Positions 24,863 to 37,258 are shown, numbered from the stretch's first letter. The stretch is 64,000 nucleotides of DNA from CAIQIA01 sp049317465 (GCA_049317465.1 JBMOIF010000003.1:20522-84521); one strand, 5' to 3'. Numbers and translations are program-made. Notes: generated by a model from the letters alone, not told the origin.

Positions 24863-24890
24863 CCCTCCCTTATCGGTGCGATAGGGAGGG
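24863..24890 (-). terminator. Hairpin after nrtD
   Basis: CCCTCCCTTATC and GATAGGGAGGG pair with one bulged base around a GGTGC loop. It stands 27 bases past the nrtD stop and before the sigma-factor promoter. No T-run follows on the minus strand, so it may act as a weak terminator or protect the operon's 3' end. Confidence 0.45.
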
Positions 24891-24916
24891 ATCGATGACT
24901 CAGCCATAGCTCAGCT

Positions 24917-25738
24917 TCAGGCGGCCTCATCCTCATCGTGGGCGAATCGGTTGTAGAGAAAGTCGAGGGCCTGATTGCGCAACTCGTAATACCGAGGGTC
25001 CTCCATGATGTCCTCGCGACTGCGGGGTCGTGGAAAGTCGATCGTCAACACATCACCGATGCCGGCTGCCGGTCCATTGGTCATCATCACCAGGCGATCA
25101 GCTAGGAACAAGGCCTCGTCAATGTCGTGGGTGATCATCAGCACCGTGCATTTCTGAGTATTCCAGATCTGCAGCAACTCCTGCTGCAGTTCTTCCTTGG
25201 TGATGGCATCGAGGGCCCCGAAGGGTTCATCCAGAATCAGCACCTCCGGACGGATCGCCAGGGCACGGGCGATCGCGACCCGCTGCTTCATGCCCCCCGA
25301 GATCTGGGTGACCAGCTTGTCCGCCGCCTTCTCCAGACCCACCAGCCGCAGGTGGTGCTCGACGATCTCCCGCTTCTGCCGTTCGGGCAGGGTCGGCTGC
25401 ACCGACTCCACCGCCAGCAGCACATTGTCGTAGGCGCTCATCCAGGGAAGCAGGGCATAGCCCTGAAACACCACCATCCGGTCGGGGCCAGGCTGACGGA
25501 TGGGCTGGCCCCGCAGCAGCACCTGCCCCGAGGTGGGGGTGGCAAAGCCGGAGACCATGTTCAGCAGGGTCGATTTGCCACAGCCCGAATGGCCGATGAC
25601 ACAGACGAATTCACCCTGTTGAACCTCGAGGTTGATGCCTTCAAGCACCGGGTAGGGGCCACTGGGGGTGGAATACACCTTGCCGAGATCAGCAAAGCGC
25701 AGCAGCGGCTCGGCAGGGGGGATGGTGGAGGTGACCAT
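24917..25738 (-). CDS. nrtD: Nitrate/nitrite ABC transporter ATP-binding protein NrtD
   Basis: 273 residues from the ATG at 25738. Walker A GHSGCGKST, Q-loop VVFQGYALLPW, signature SGGMKQRVAIARAL and Walker B LILDEPFGALD are all intact. It forms the second ATPase of the NrtABCD complex with NrtC at the cytoplasmic face of the permease NrtB. An in-frame GTG at 25792 overlaps the nrtC stop and would add 18 residues; family length favours 25738 but coupling favours the longer form. It is the last gene of the operon. Confidence 0.88.
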   Translation of the reverse strand: MVTSTIPPAEPLLRFADLGKVYSTPSGPYPVLEGINLEVQQGEFVCVIGHSGCGKSTLLNMVSGFATPTSGQVLLRGQPIRQPGPDRMVVFQGYALLPWMSAYDNVLLAVESVQPTLPERQKREIVEHHLRLVGLEKAADKLVTQISGGMKQRVAIARALAIRPEVLILDEPFGALDAITKEELQQELLQIWNTQKCTVLMITHDIDEALFLADRLVMMTNGPAAGIGDVLTIDFPRPRSREDIMEDPRYYELRNQALDFLYNRFAHDEDEAA

Positions 25739-25784
25739 GGTGATGGAGGAGAGAACAACGGGGGGGATGGCGCAGGTCAGTGCC

Positions 25785-27776
25785 TCATTCACTGAGGGGC
25801 CTGGGAACGGCCAGGGAGATCTCGGCGACGCTGAAATCGCGATGCAGAGACACCTGATTCAGGTAGCCGATGGGATCGTCGCTGTTGAATGGGCGGCCAT
25901 CGAACAGGGCGATGCCCTGGCGCTGATAGCTCACGTCGTCGAGACCCAGTTCACGGGCCGCGGTGCTGTAGACCGCCACGCCGCAGACCCGCTCGAGGAT
26001 CTCGACGTAATTGCGTGGAAATGGAATCTCGGCCCAGCGGGCCAGCTGGGTGAGGATCCAGAGGTGTTCGCTGCGGCTGGGGCGGTTGACGCCAGGGCCG
26101 AAGAACAGGTGGTGGGGTTGCCAGTCCTCGACACGACCCGAGGGGGCGTCAACACCGAAGCGGATGAGATCGGCACGCATGCCGAGGTAACGCCGGTCAC
26201 TGAGCAGTTCGCTCAGTTCCTCGGCATGGCCCGGCTCCTGGCAGTAGGCGCAGGCCTCGAGCAGCGCCTTGACGAGGGCGATGTGGGTGTTGGGGTAAGC
26301 CAGGGCCCAGTCCTCCCGCACCCCGAGTACCTTGCCGGGATGGCCCGACCAGATCTCGAGGTCACCGACGATGGGCGTGCCGCGGCCCTCGATCTGGGCG
26401 CGGCGGTTCCAGGGCTCGCCGACGCAATAGCCGTCGATGCTGCCGTCCTTGAGGTCGGCCAGCATCTGGGCCGGTGGCAGGGTCTGGAGATGCACATCAC
26501 GATCGGGATCGATCGCATGGGCCGCCAGCCAGTAGCGCAGCAGCAGGTTGTGCATCGACGCGGGATGCACGATGCCCAGGGTGTGGGGTTCGCGGTTGTG
26601 CTGCAGCAGATAGTCGCGGTAGGCCTCCACCGACACCACACCCTGTTCGGCGAGACGGGTGGCCAGGGTGACGCCGTTGCCGTTGCGGCTCAGGGTCAGG
26701 GCCGTGACGATCGGCAGGGGTGGACCGCCATGGCCGCCGGCGGTCATCCAGGTGGGCATGCCCGAGGGCATCAGGGCGGCATCGAGGGTGGCGTCGACGA
26801 GGCCGTCGGTGACGCCGCGCCAGCTGGTTTCGCGCACCAGCTGCACCTCGTCGAGACCATGTTTGGCGAAGAGGCCCCTGGCCTCGGCCACCGCCAGGGG
26901 GGCACAGGCGGCCAGGGGCAGAAACCCGAGGTCGAGGTTCACCTTCTCCAGACCATGGCGGGCCAGCACCCGGTGGGACTTGGCCTGCCACTGCTTGACA
27001 CGCTTCTGACGGTTGAGGAAGTAGATGATTTCTGACCGCAGGCTGTAGTAGCTGGGGTGGTGCACCACCTGCAGCCGCTGGCGGGGACGGGGAATGTCGA
27101 CCTCCAGCACACCGCCGATGCGTGAGCCAGGACCATTCGTGAGCATCACGATCCGGTCAGACAACAGCACCGCCTCGTCGACGTCGTGGGTCACCATCAC
27201 GGCCGTGAGTTCATGCTCATTGCAGATCTGCATCAGCTTTTCCTGAAGATTGCCGCGGGTGAGGGCATCCAGGGCGCCGAAGGGTTCATCGAGCAGCAGC
27301 AGCTTGGGGCGAATGGCGAGGGCACGGGCGATGGCCACCCGCTGGCGCATGCCACCGGACAACTGCTGGGGTGACTTGTCGGCCGCATGGCTGAGGCCGA
27401 CCATGGCGATGTGCTCGTCAACCACGCTGTGGCGTTCCGCCGTGGTGAGCTCAGGCCGCACTTCATCCACCGCCAGGGCAATGTTCTGGCGCACGCTCAG
27501 CCAGGGCAGGAGCGAATAGTTCTGAAACACCACCATCTTGTCAGGACCCGGGCGGCGAACGGTCTCGCCGTCGAGCAGCACCGTGCCGTCCGTGGGCAGG
27601 TCAAGGCCGGCGATCATGTTCAGCAGAGTGCTCTTACCGCAGCCTGAATGGCCGATCAGCGAGATGAATTCACCCTTGCGAATCTCGAGGTCGATGCCCT
27701 TGAGGGCAAGGTAATGACCACCCCCACCAAGGGGGAAGTTCTTGGTCACATCCTGAACAGAAACAAGTGACGTCAT
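25785..27776 (-). CDS. nrtC: NrtC: ATPase fused to an NrtA-like solute-binding domain
   Basis: 663 residues in two parts. Residues 1 to about 255 are an ABC ATPase (GHSGCGKST, VVFQNYSLLPW, SGGMRQRVAIARAL, LLLDEPFGALD). From about 285 to the end it resembles the binding protein NrtA (LGFLPLAACAPLAVAEARGLF, CVGEPWNRRAQIEGRGTP). In known cyanobacterial systems this C-terminal domain senses the nitrogen state and stops uptake when ammonium is present; that role is inferred here from the family. Both parts are complete. It begins 4 bases after the small protein gene at 27781. Confidence 0.93.
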   Translation of the reverse strand: MTSLVSVQDVTKNFPLGGGGHYLALKGIDLEIRKGEFISLIGHSGCGKSTLLNMIAGLDLPTDGTVLLDGETVRRPGPDKMVVFQNYSLLPWLSVRQNIALAVDEVRPELTTAERHSVVDEHIAMVGLSHAADKSPQQLSGGMRQRVAIARALAIRPKLLLLDEPFGALDALTRGNLQEKLMQICNEHELTAVMVTHDVDEAVLLSDRIVMLTNGPGSRIGGVLEVDIPRPRQRLQVVHHPSYYSLRSEIIYFLNRQKRVKQWQAKSHRVLARHGLEKVNLDLGFLPLAACAPLAVAEARGLFAKHGLDEVQLVRETSWRGVTDGLVDATLDAALMPSGMPTWMTAGGHGGPPLPIVTALTLSRNGNGVTLATRLAEQGVVSVEAYRDYLLQHNREPHTLGIVHPASMHNLLLRYWLAAHAIDPDRDVHLQTLPPAQMLADLKDGSIDGYCVGEPWNRRAQIEGRGTPIVGDLEIWSGHPGKVLGVREDWALAYPNTHIALVKALLEACAYCQEPGHAEELSELLSDRRYLGMRADLIRFGVDAPSGRVEDWQPHHLFFGPGVNRPSRSEHLWILTQLARWAEIPFPRNYVEILERVCGVAVYSTAARELGLDDVSYQRQGIALFDGRPFNSDDPIGYLNQVSLHRDFSVAEISLAVPRPLSE

Positions 27777-27780
27777 GGCA

Positions 27781-27948
27781 TCAGAGAGAAGAACGACAGA
27801 GCCACCAGAAGGTGAGAAGCATCGAGACCATCAGCAGGCAGCGAACCACCAGAAAACGAACGGCATTGAGGGGCGTGAACAGTTGTTGCTCCAAGGCCGT
27901 CAGCCGATCCGACAGCCGTTGGAAGGGTTGCAGCAGATTGGTGGCCAT
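27781..27948 (-). CDS. Small single-helix protein between nrtB and nrtC
   Basis: 55 residues, read on the minus strand: MATNLLQPFQRLSDRLTALE, QQLFTPLNAVRFLVVR, then a hydrophobic stretch LLMVSMLLTFWWL (about 38-50) and a short CRSSL tail. The first half looks like an amphipathic, possibly coiled helix. It fits exactly into the nrtB-nrtC gap: 5 bases after the nrtB stop and 4 bases before the nrtC ATG, with no obvious ribosome site, so it would be translated by coupling. I do not recognise the family. A regulator or accessory subunit of the nitrate permease is a guess from position. Confidence 0.6.
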   Translation of the reverse strand: MATNLLQPFQRLSDRLTALEQQLFTPLNAVRFLVVRCLLMVSMLLTFWWLCRSSL

Positions 27949-27953
27949 GGCTA

Positions 27954-28730
27954 TCAGCGGGCGATGCGGGTCTGCAGCCAGGCCATCAGTCGATCGAGCA
28001 GCAGGCCAATGGCCCCGATCCAGATCACGCCAAGAACAATGTCGGAGACATAGCCGTTCTGGTTGGCATCCCAGATAAAGAACCCGATTCCAGGGGTGCC
28101 CGGCATGACGATCTCAGCGGCAATGATGGCCAGCCAGGCCAGGCCGATCGAGATGCGCAGACCGGTGAAGATGTAGGGAAGGGCCGACGGGATCAGAATC
28201 TTGGTGAAGAAGCGTCGTTGCGACATCTGCAACACCAGGGCCACGTTGCGGTAGTCCTGGGGAATCTGTCGCACCCCCTCAGCCGTGTTGATCAGAATCG
28301 GCCAGATCGAGGTGATGAAGATCACAAAGATGGCCGCGGGCTGGTTCTGCTGGAACAGCACAAGGGCAATCGGGACCCAGGCCAGAGGGGCGATCATCCG
28401 CAGGAACTGGAACAGGGGATCGAAGGCGCGGTTGAGGTTCTGGCTGAGACCGACAGCGATGCCGACACCGATGCCGACGATGGCCGCCAGGCTGTAACCC
28501 AGGGCGACGCGGGAGAGGCTGCTCATGGTGTGCAGGAACAGCCCCTTGTCGAGACCACCGCGGTCAAAGAAGGGGTAAAGCAGCAGATCGCGGGTGCGTT
28601 CCTCGGTCCAGAGGCTGAGGGGTCCCGAGAGCTTCGTGAGCCCCAGGCTGGCGCTGAGCTGCCAGAACAGCAGGAATCCACCGATGCCAAGCAGGGGCAA
28701 AATGATGGATCGGTAACGGTTGCTGATCAT
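27954..28730 (-). CDS. nrtB: Nitrate/nitrite ABC transporter permease NrtB
   Basis: 258 residues with about six helices and the EAA loop of binding-protein-dependent permeases: AEGVRQIPQDYRNVALVL...RRFFTKILIPSALPYIFTGLRI (about 150-195). It forms the inner-membrane channel for nitrate and nitrite and docks onto NrtC and NrtD through the EAA loop. It lies between nrtA, 49 bases upstream, and the small 55-residue gene. Confidence 0.9.
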   Translation of the reverse strand: MISNRYRSIILPLLGIGGFLLFWQLSASLGLTKLSGPLSLWTEERTRDLLLYPFFDRGGLDKGLFLHTMSSLSRVALGYSLAAIVGIGVGIAVGLSQNLNRAFDPLFQFLRMIAPLAWVPIALVLFQQNQPAAIFVIFITSIWPILINTAEGVRQIPQDYRNVALVLQMSQRRFFTKILIPSALPYIFTGLRISIGLAWLAIIAAEIVMPGTPGIGFFIWDANQNGYVSDIVLGVIWIGAIGLLLDRLMAWLQTRIAR

Positions 28731-28779
28731 GATGACGAAAAAGGAAAGCGAATCGGGAGATGAATCGTGAAAGAAAGCG

Positions 28780-30123
28780 TCAGCGCTTGATCTTCAGGCT
28801 GTTGAGATAAGCCTGAGGATTGGCAGGGTCGTAGACAACGCCATCAAAGAAGACTTCGCGGCCACGGCTGGAGCCGGTTGGGATGTCCTTGCTGGGAACT
28901 CCCACCTCCCTGGCCGCCTGGCGCCAGAGGTCCTCGCGGGTGCCCCGGTCGTTGATGGCCTCGGCCTGGGCGACGGAATCCACAACGCCGGGATAGAACT
29001 TCCAGCGCACTGATTCGACCAGGAACCAGAGGGTGAGGCTCTTGTAGGGATACGAGATCACACCGCGGTCGCTGTTCCAGTAGAGGGGACCCATGCGCGG
29101 ATCCTTGACAACCTGATCCTTGCTGCCGAGCACATACTCCCCGCGCAGGCTCTTCTCCAGCACCGGCACCGGCACGTTGTACCACTTGCGGGACCCAAGA
29201 ATCCGAGCGGCCTCCGCCTTGTTGGCGGGTTGATCCAGCCAGCGCTGGGCCTCGATCAGACCCTTGAGCAGCGCGACGGTGGCTTTGGGGTTGGCATCCA
29301 CCCAGTCCTTGCGGACGGCGAGGTATTCCTCAGGGTGTGCCTTCCAGATCTGCGCCGTGGTGGCAGCCAGATACCCCAATCGGTCGTTGGTGATCCGACT
29401 CGGCCAGGGATCACCGGTGGAAAAGGCCTCCATCGTTCCGGTCTTCATGCCCTGGAGCGTCTCCGGAGCAGGCACCGTCAGCAGCTCAACGTCGCGGTCA
29501 GGATTGACACCGGCAGCGGCCAGCCAGTAGCGGATCCAGATGTCCTGATTGGCCCTGGGGAAGGTGTAGGTGGCCCTGAAGCGACGGCCTTCCTTCTTCT
29601 GAAATGTCGAGAAGAATCCGGGCGAACTGGTCTTCAGATCAGCCGAGAGATTGCCGTCGCGGACACCGTTGGCCGCGGCGATGCCGTTGCCCTGGCTCAT
29701 CAGCATCGCCAGGATCACCATCGGCACCTTCTTGCCGTTGGTGAGGGCACCTTCGCTGATCATCTGCGGCATCGGCAGCTGCCACTGACCGCCGTCGATG
29801 CCGCCACCGGCACTGCCGAGCACGACATTGTCGCGGGCGGCCGACCAGCTGGCCTGCTTGCTCAGCTTCACATCCAGGCCATGGCGGCCAAAGAAACCCT
29901 TCTCGACACCCATCACCAGGGGCGCGGCTTCCAGAATCGGCACGAATCCAAGGCTGATGGTGGTGGTTTCGAGGCCGGCATCGGCACGCACCACCGGGGT
30001 GGAGCCAGAGGATCCTGTGCCTGCACCGGTTCGATCAGGAGGGTTGCCCAGGCAGGCCGTCAGCAGCATCAGGGATGCAAGGGAACCAGAGAGGGCGCTG
30101 AGACGGCGGCGGAACAGCGTCAT
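28780..30123 (-). CDS. nrtA: Nitrate/nitrite-binding lipoprotein NrtA
   Basis: 447 residues from the ATG at 30123. A lipoprotein signal (basic MTLFRRRL, hydrophobic core, lipobox LLTAC with Cys24) puts it on the outer face of the inner membrane. The mature part starts with LGFVPILEAAPLVMGVEKGFF, and has the ligand-site segments AFSTGDPWPSR and EEYLAVRKDWV of NrtA/CmpA proteins. The frame extends to 30240, but those residues are not a signal peptide. CmpA (bicarbonate) is the main alternative; the fused NrtC downstream fits either, and I prefer nitrate. Confidence 0.88.
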   Translation of the reverse strand: MTLFRRRLSALSGSLASLMLLTACLGNPPDRTGAGTGSSGSTPVVRADAGLETTTISLGFVPILEAAPLVMGVEKGFFGRHGLDVKLSKQASWSAARDNVVLGSAGGGIDGGQWQLPMPQMISEGALTNGKKVPMVILAMLMSQGNGIAAANGVRDGNLSADLKTSSPGFFSTFQKKEGRRFRATYTFPRANQDIWIRYWLAAAGVNPDRDVELLTVPAPETLQGMKTGTMEAFSTGDPWPSRITNDRLGYLAATTAQIWKAHPEEYLAVRKDWVDANPKATVALLKGLIEAQRWLDQPANKAEAARILGSRKWYNVPVPVLEKSLRGEYVLGSKDQVVKDPRMGPLYWNSDRGVISYPYKSLTLWFLVESVRWKFYPGVVDSVAQAEAINDRGTREDLWRQAAREVGVPSKDIPTGSSRGREVFFDGVVYDPANPQAYLNSLKIKR

Positions 30124-30307
30124 GGTCAGTTGGCAAAGGAGCGCGACAGGGCCACAGATCTGCGACAGGGGAAGCTCAGACGCCACAATTCGTCGCGCCG
30201 CATCTGCAAGCAGAACGGGCCGAATGGATGGGTTGTGCAACCTGTGCTGATGACGTCTTCGGCTCGCGATGAGCCTGATGAAGCCTCAGTGCCGCAAGGG
30301 TTGATGA

Positions 30308-30313
30308 ACTGTA
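30308..30313 (-). promoter_or_regulatory. Candidate -10 hexamer TACAGT for nrtABCD
   Basis: The minus strand reads TACAGT about 185 bases before the nrtA ATG. The stretch between (30124-30307) has no TA dinucleotide on either strand, so no TAN3T box exists nearer the gene. This would give a leader of about 178 bases. No perfect GTAN8TAC box was found upstream. The rest of 30124-30431 holds only the divergent promoter at 30397. Confidence 0.3.
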
Positions 30314-30396
30314 GGGAGGCGAAAATCCGACCTGGGGAGCCGCACCGGGCAACAGTCGTGATCCCCGCGATCAGGGCAACTGATGGACAGACGCCC

Positions 30397-30402
30397 TAAT
30401 CT
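30397..30402 (+). promoter_or_regulatory. -10 hexamer TAATCT for the DUF6671 gene
   Basis: TAATCT lies 30 bases before the ATG at 30432, giving a leader of about 23 bases. Confidence 0.4.
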
Positions 30403-31245
30403 CCGGCCCTGGTCTCTAGGCAACCCTCGGCATGTTCCAGGGACGATGCATCGCCCTGGCCAGCCGCCACGGCAAGGAAAGGGTGCTGGCCCGTCCGCTG
30501 CAGGCGGGGCTGGGGCTGACCCTGCGGCTGGCGACGGCCTTCGACACCGACAGCCTCGGCACCTTCAGCGGTGAACGCGAACGCCCCGGCGATGGAGCCA
30601 CCACCTGCCGCCGCAAGGCGGAGGCCGCCATGGCCGAGCTCAACCTCGACCTCGGCATCGCCAGCGAGGGCAGCTTCGGCCCCCACCCCGCCGTGCCGCT
30701 GCTGGCGGTGGGCCGCGAATGGCTCACCCTCGTCGATGGCCGCCACGGGCTGGTGGTGAGCGAGCAGCTGCTGCACACCGCCACCAACTTCAGCCAACGA
30801 CGGGCGACCTGCGTCGCTGACCTCGACGACTGGCTGCGGCAGGTGGGCTTTCCCCGCCATGGGCTGATCGTGCGGCCCAGCCGTCCCGGGCGTGACCGCG
30901 GCCCCAACCCGGGGCTGAGCAAGGGCATCGTGAGCCCCGACGCCCTGGCGAGGGCCATCGAACAGGCGCTGCCCCATGCCGACGATGGCCTGGCCCTGGT
31001 GGAGACCGACATGCGTGCCCACCTCAACCCCACCCGCATGGCCAGCATCCGCCGCCTGAGCTTCCGGCTCGTGCGACGGCTGCGCAGCACCTGTCCGGCC
31101 TGCGGTTCCCCGGGCTGGGGGCTGGTGAGCACCGTGGCGGGGCTGCCCTGCGACTGGTGCGGCACCCCCACCGAGCTGGTGGCCCACGAGCTGCACGGCT
31201 GCGTGGCCTGTGACCATCGGCAGCAGCGGCCCCGCCGCGATGGAC

Positions 31246-34233
<2,988 letters not shown>

Positions 34234-34256
34234 CCTGGGGTCGTCGGTGGTGGGGA

Positions 34257-34262
34257 AGTCTA
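34257..34262 (-). promoter_or_regulatory. -10 hexamer TAGACT for uvrA
   Basis: The minus strand reads TAGACT 23 bases before the uvrA ATG. It lies next to the recN stop codon. Confidence 0.4.
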
Positions 34263-34271
34263 GGCCGGGCG

Positions 34272-35960
34272 TCAGGCGACACGGCGGCCCAGCAGGCTGG
34301 CGGCGAACTCCCGCGCCTCGCCGCTGTCACCGCCGGCCAGTTCCGCCAGCTCGGCCTCGCGGGACCGGGTGTCCCGCAGGGCGGACACCTGCGAACGGGT
34401 GACCCCGTCGTCGACGCTCTTGCTGACGCGGAAATGGTGGTCGGCAGCGGCGGCCACCAGCGGCTGGTGGGTCACGCAGAACACCTGGCGGCTGGCGGCC
34501 AGCCGGCGCAGCAGACGGGCCATGGTGCCGCTCACCCGGCCGCTGACGCCGCTGTCGATCTCGTCGAACAACAGCGTCACGTGGGGATCGGCGGCGGCCA
34601 GGCAGGTCTTGAGGGCCAGCAGAAAGCGGCTCATCTCACCGCCGGAGGCCACCTCGGCCAGGGGAGCCAGGGGCTGGCCGGGGTTGGCCGAAAACAGAAA
34701 AGCCACGGCATCGGCCCCGTCCTCACCGGGGTCTGAGGGCTCGACCGCCACGGCGAAGCGGACGTTGGCCAGACCCATCGGTCGCAGGGCCTCCATCAGC
34801 TGCTGCTCGAGGGTGGCCGCCGAACGACGGCGCTGGTCGCTCAGCAGGCCCTGGCAGCGGTCGCGTTCGGCCCGGGCCTCGGCCTCGGCCTGCTGCAACC
34901 GCCCGAGGCTCGCGGCGGTGCCGCCCGGCTCCAGCTCCAGCCGCAGCCGGTCCCTGAGCTCGATCAACCCGGCCAGGGTCAGCCCATGGCGCCGCTCGAG
35001 GGCCCTGAGGCCGGCCAGACGCTCCTGCACCGCCGCCAGGCTGGCCGGATCACTCTCGAGGGCGGCGCCGTAACGCTCCAGCGACCGCACCAGGCTCTCG
35101 AGACCCGCCTGGGCCTCGAGCAGCTCCTCGAGGCTTGGGGCAAGGCCCCCATCCAGCTGCGCCATCTGCTGCAGCTCATGACCGCAGGCGGCGAGGTGAT
35201 CCAGGGCCGACGGCACTCCATCGGCCCCCTCGACCAGCCGTCCGTTGAGCACGGCCAGCCCCTCCTGCAGCCGCACCCCGTGGGCGGCCCGATCCTGTTC
35301 CCCCTGCAACCGTTCCCGCTCGTGGGGATCCTGCAGATCGGCAGCCTCCAGGTCCTGCAGCAACTGCTCCTGACGCTCCCGGTCCCGCTGGCGTTCCTGC
35401 TCCTGCTCACGGGCCTGCTGGAGGGCGGCGGCGGCCTGGCGCCAGCGGCGAAAGGCCCGACGGGCCCCGTCGAGAACGGCCAGACCCTCGTCACCGGCAC
35501 AGCGGTCGAGCCAGCGGCGCTGCTGGCCCGGGCGGGCCAGCTGCTGGGTCTGACCCTGCACGGTGAGATCGATCAGCAGGGGCCGCAGGTCCTGCACCTG
35601 GGCACGGCCGAGGGCGATGCCATTGAGCCGGTGGCGGCTGCTGAGCCGGCCTTCCTGCAGACGCCAGTCACGGCTGAGCAGCAGCTCGTCATCGTCGACG
35701 TCCAGCTCCTGGGCTTCAAGCCAGGCGGCAACGGGGGGCGTGAGGGTGAAGCTGGCCTCGATGCGGCCCCGGCTGCTGCCGGCCCGCAGCAACCGGGCGC
35801 CCTGGGCCCCCTGGGCGCCGCCGGTGAGGGCGTCGAGGGCATCGAGCAGCAGCGACTTGCCGGCACCGGTCTCACCGGTGAAGACACTGAAGCCCTCGGC
35901 GAAGCTCAGCTCAAGGCTCTCGGCCAGGGCGATGTTCTCGAGCCGCAGGGCGGTGAGCAC
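34272..35960 (-). CDS. recN: DNA repair protein RecN
   Basis: 562 residues of the SMC-like type: N-terminal head LRLENIALAESLELSF with Walker A FTGETGAGKSLLLDAL (about 28-43), a long alpha-helical coiled-coil middle rich in Gln, Arg and Glu (about 165-390), and a C-terminal head with SGGEMSRFLLAL and LLFDEIDSGVSG. RecN tethers DNA ends in recombinational repair of double-strand breaks. It starts at a GTG. A TACGGT -10 lies 23 bases upstream, and uvrA follows 38 bases after its stop, so the two repair genes may be partly cotranscribed. Confidence 0.95.
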   Translation of the reverse strand: MLTALRLENIALAESLELSFAEGFSVFTGETGAGKSLLLDALDALTGGAQGAQGARLLRAGSSRGRIEASFTLTPPVAAWLEAQELDVDDDELLLSRDWRLQEGRLSSRHRLNGIALGRAQVQDLRPLLIDLTVQGQTQQLARPGQQRRWLDRCAGDEGLAVLDGARRAFRRWRQAAAALQQAREQEQERQRDRERQEQLLQDLEAADLQDPHERERLQGEQDRAAHGVRLQEGLAVLNGRLVEGADGVPSALDHLAACGHELQQMAQLDGGLAPSLEELLEAQAGLESLVRSLERYGAALESDPASLAAVQERLAGLRALERRHGLTLAGLIELRDRLRLELEPGGTAASLGRLQQAEAEARAERDRCQGLLSDQRRRSAATLEQQLMEALRPMGLANVRFAVAVEPSDPGEDGADAVAFLFSANPGQPLAPLAEVASGGEMSRFLLALKTCLAAADPHVTLLFDEIDSGVSGRVSGTMARLLRRLAASRQVFCVTHQPLVAAAADHHFRVSKSVDDGVTRSQVSALRDTRSREAELAELAGGDSGEAREFAASLLGRRVA

Positions 35961-35983
35961 GGCAGCTGCCCATGAACAAGCCG

Positions 35984-35989
35984 ACCGTA
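35984..35989 (-). promoter_or_regulatory. -10 hexamer TACGGT for recN
   Basis: The minus strand reads TACGGT, giving transcription from about 35978, some 17 bases before the GTG start. Confidence 0.4.
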
Positions 35990-36019
35990 GCGAGTCCGGC
36001 CCTGATCCCCAAGGGGCGG

Positions 36020-37258
36020 TCAGCCGGTGAATTCGTTGTTGTAGGCCTCCTCACCATGGGCATTCACGTCCAGACCCTGGCGTTCCTCATCGGGTCGCAC
36101 GCGCAGGGGTTCGACCAGGGCCACCAGCCGCAGCACGGCATAGGTGCCCACCGCCACCCACAGCGCCGTGAAGACGGCGGCCTGCAACTGAATCCACAGC
36201 TGCCCCGCCCCACCGGCCAGGACGCCGGTGAGCAGCACACCCAGCAGACCCGCCAGGCCATGAACCGGAAGCACATCGAGACTGTCGTCAAGACGGAAGC
36301 GGCCCTTGATCTGCAGGGCCTGGCTGCACACCAGGGCCGCGATCGCACCGATGGCCAGGGCCGCCATCGGGCTCACGAAACCGGCGGCGGGGGTGATCGC
36401 CACCAGGCCGGCCACCGCCCCGGTGGCAACGCCGACGGCGGTGGGTTTGCCCCGCTGCTGGGTCTCGACCAGCATCCACACCAGGGCAGCGGCGGCACCG
36501 GCGCTGTTGGTGGTGAGGCAGGCCAGGCTGGCCAGATGGCCGGCCACCAGACCGCTGCCACCGTTGAACCCCAGCCAGCCGAACCAGAGCAGTCCAGCCC
36601 CCAGCACGATGAACGGCACGTTATGGGGCGGGGCGATCTGGGCGGGATGGCCGCGACGGGGACCGACCACCATCGCCGCCACCGCCGCCGCAATGCCGGA
36701 GGCCATCTCGACGGGGTAACCGCCGGCGAAATCGAGGGCCCCCAGACCACCCGACGTGCCGAGAAAGCCCCCGGGAGCCCAGACCATGTGGGCCACGGGG
36801 ATGTAGACGACCAGGCACCAGAGCAGCACGAACAGCATCCAGGCCCTGAAGGCCATCCGTTCGACCACGGCACCCGAGATCAGGGCTGGTGTGATGGCAG
36901 CAAAGGTGAGCTGGAAGAGGGCGACGGCCCCGTGGCTGGGCCCGCCGTCGCTGACGGGCACCGACCAGTTGACCAGGCCAGCCCAGGACAGACCGCCGAT
37001 GAAGGGGGCGAGGGGGCCCTGGCCGGGGGAGAAGGCCAGGCTGTAGCCCGCCACGACCCAGACCACGCTGACGAGAGCAAGGGAACCGAAGCTCATCATC
37101 AATGTGTTGAGCACATTGCGACCCCGCACGAAACCGGCGTAGAAGAACGCAAGAGCTGGCGTCATCAGCAGCACCAGAGCAGCACTGATCAGCACAAAGC
37201 CGTTGTTGGCGCTTCCCACCGAAGGCTCAGCGGCGGCCACGGCGGCCAGGGTCAGCAT
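36020..37258 (-). CDS. amt: Ammonium transporter (Amt family)
   Basis: 412 residues from the ATG at 37258. After a short N-terminal hydrophobic segment it has about eleven helices with the Amt signatures FFYAGFVRGRN, IPVAHMVWAPGGFL (first pore His) and LDVLPVHGLAGLLG (second pore His), and a soluble tail ending YNNEFTG. It imports ammonium and recovers leaked ammonia. A GTG at 37303 is in frame, but lies 5 bases from the NtcA-type box, leaving no room for a promoter; the ATG at 37258 is preferred. Confidence 0.93.
   Translation of the reverse strand: MLTLAAVAAAEPSVGSANNGFVLISAALVLLMTPALAFFYAGFVRGRNVLNTLMMSFGSLALVSVVWVVAGYSLAFSPGQGPLAPFIGGLSWAGLVNWSVPVSDGGPSHGAVALFQLTFAAITPALISGAVVERMAFRAWMLFVLLWCLVVYIPVAHMVWAPGGFLGTSGGLGALDFAGGYPVEMASGIAAAVAAMVVGPRRGHPAQIAPPHNVPFIVLGAGLLWFGWLGFNGGSGLVAGHLASLACLTTNSAGAAAALVWMLVETQQRGKPTAVGVATGAVAGLVAITPAAGFVSPMAALAIGAIAALVCSQALQIKGRFRLDDSLDVLPVHGLAGLLGVLLTGVLAGGAGQLWIQLQAAVFTALWVAVGTYAVLRLVALVEPLRVRPDEERQGLDVNAHGEEAYNNEFTG

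Noticed and set aside
30124..30431. NtcA box upstream of nrtA
   Set aside because: I scanned by eye for GTAN8TAC and GTN10AC and found no match; a degenerate site cannot be excluded.
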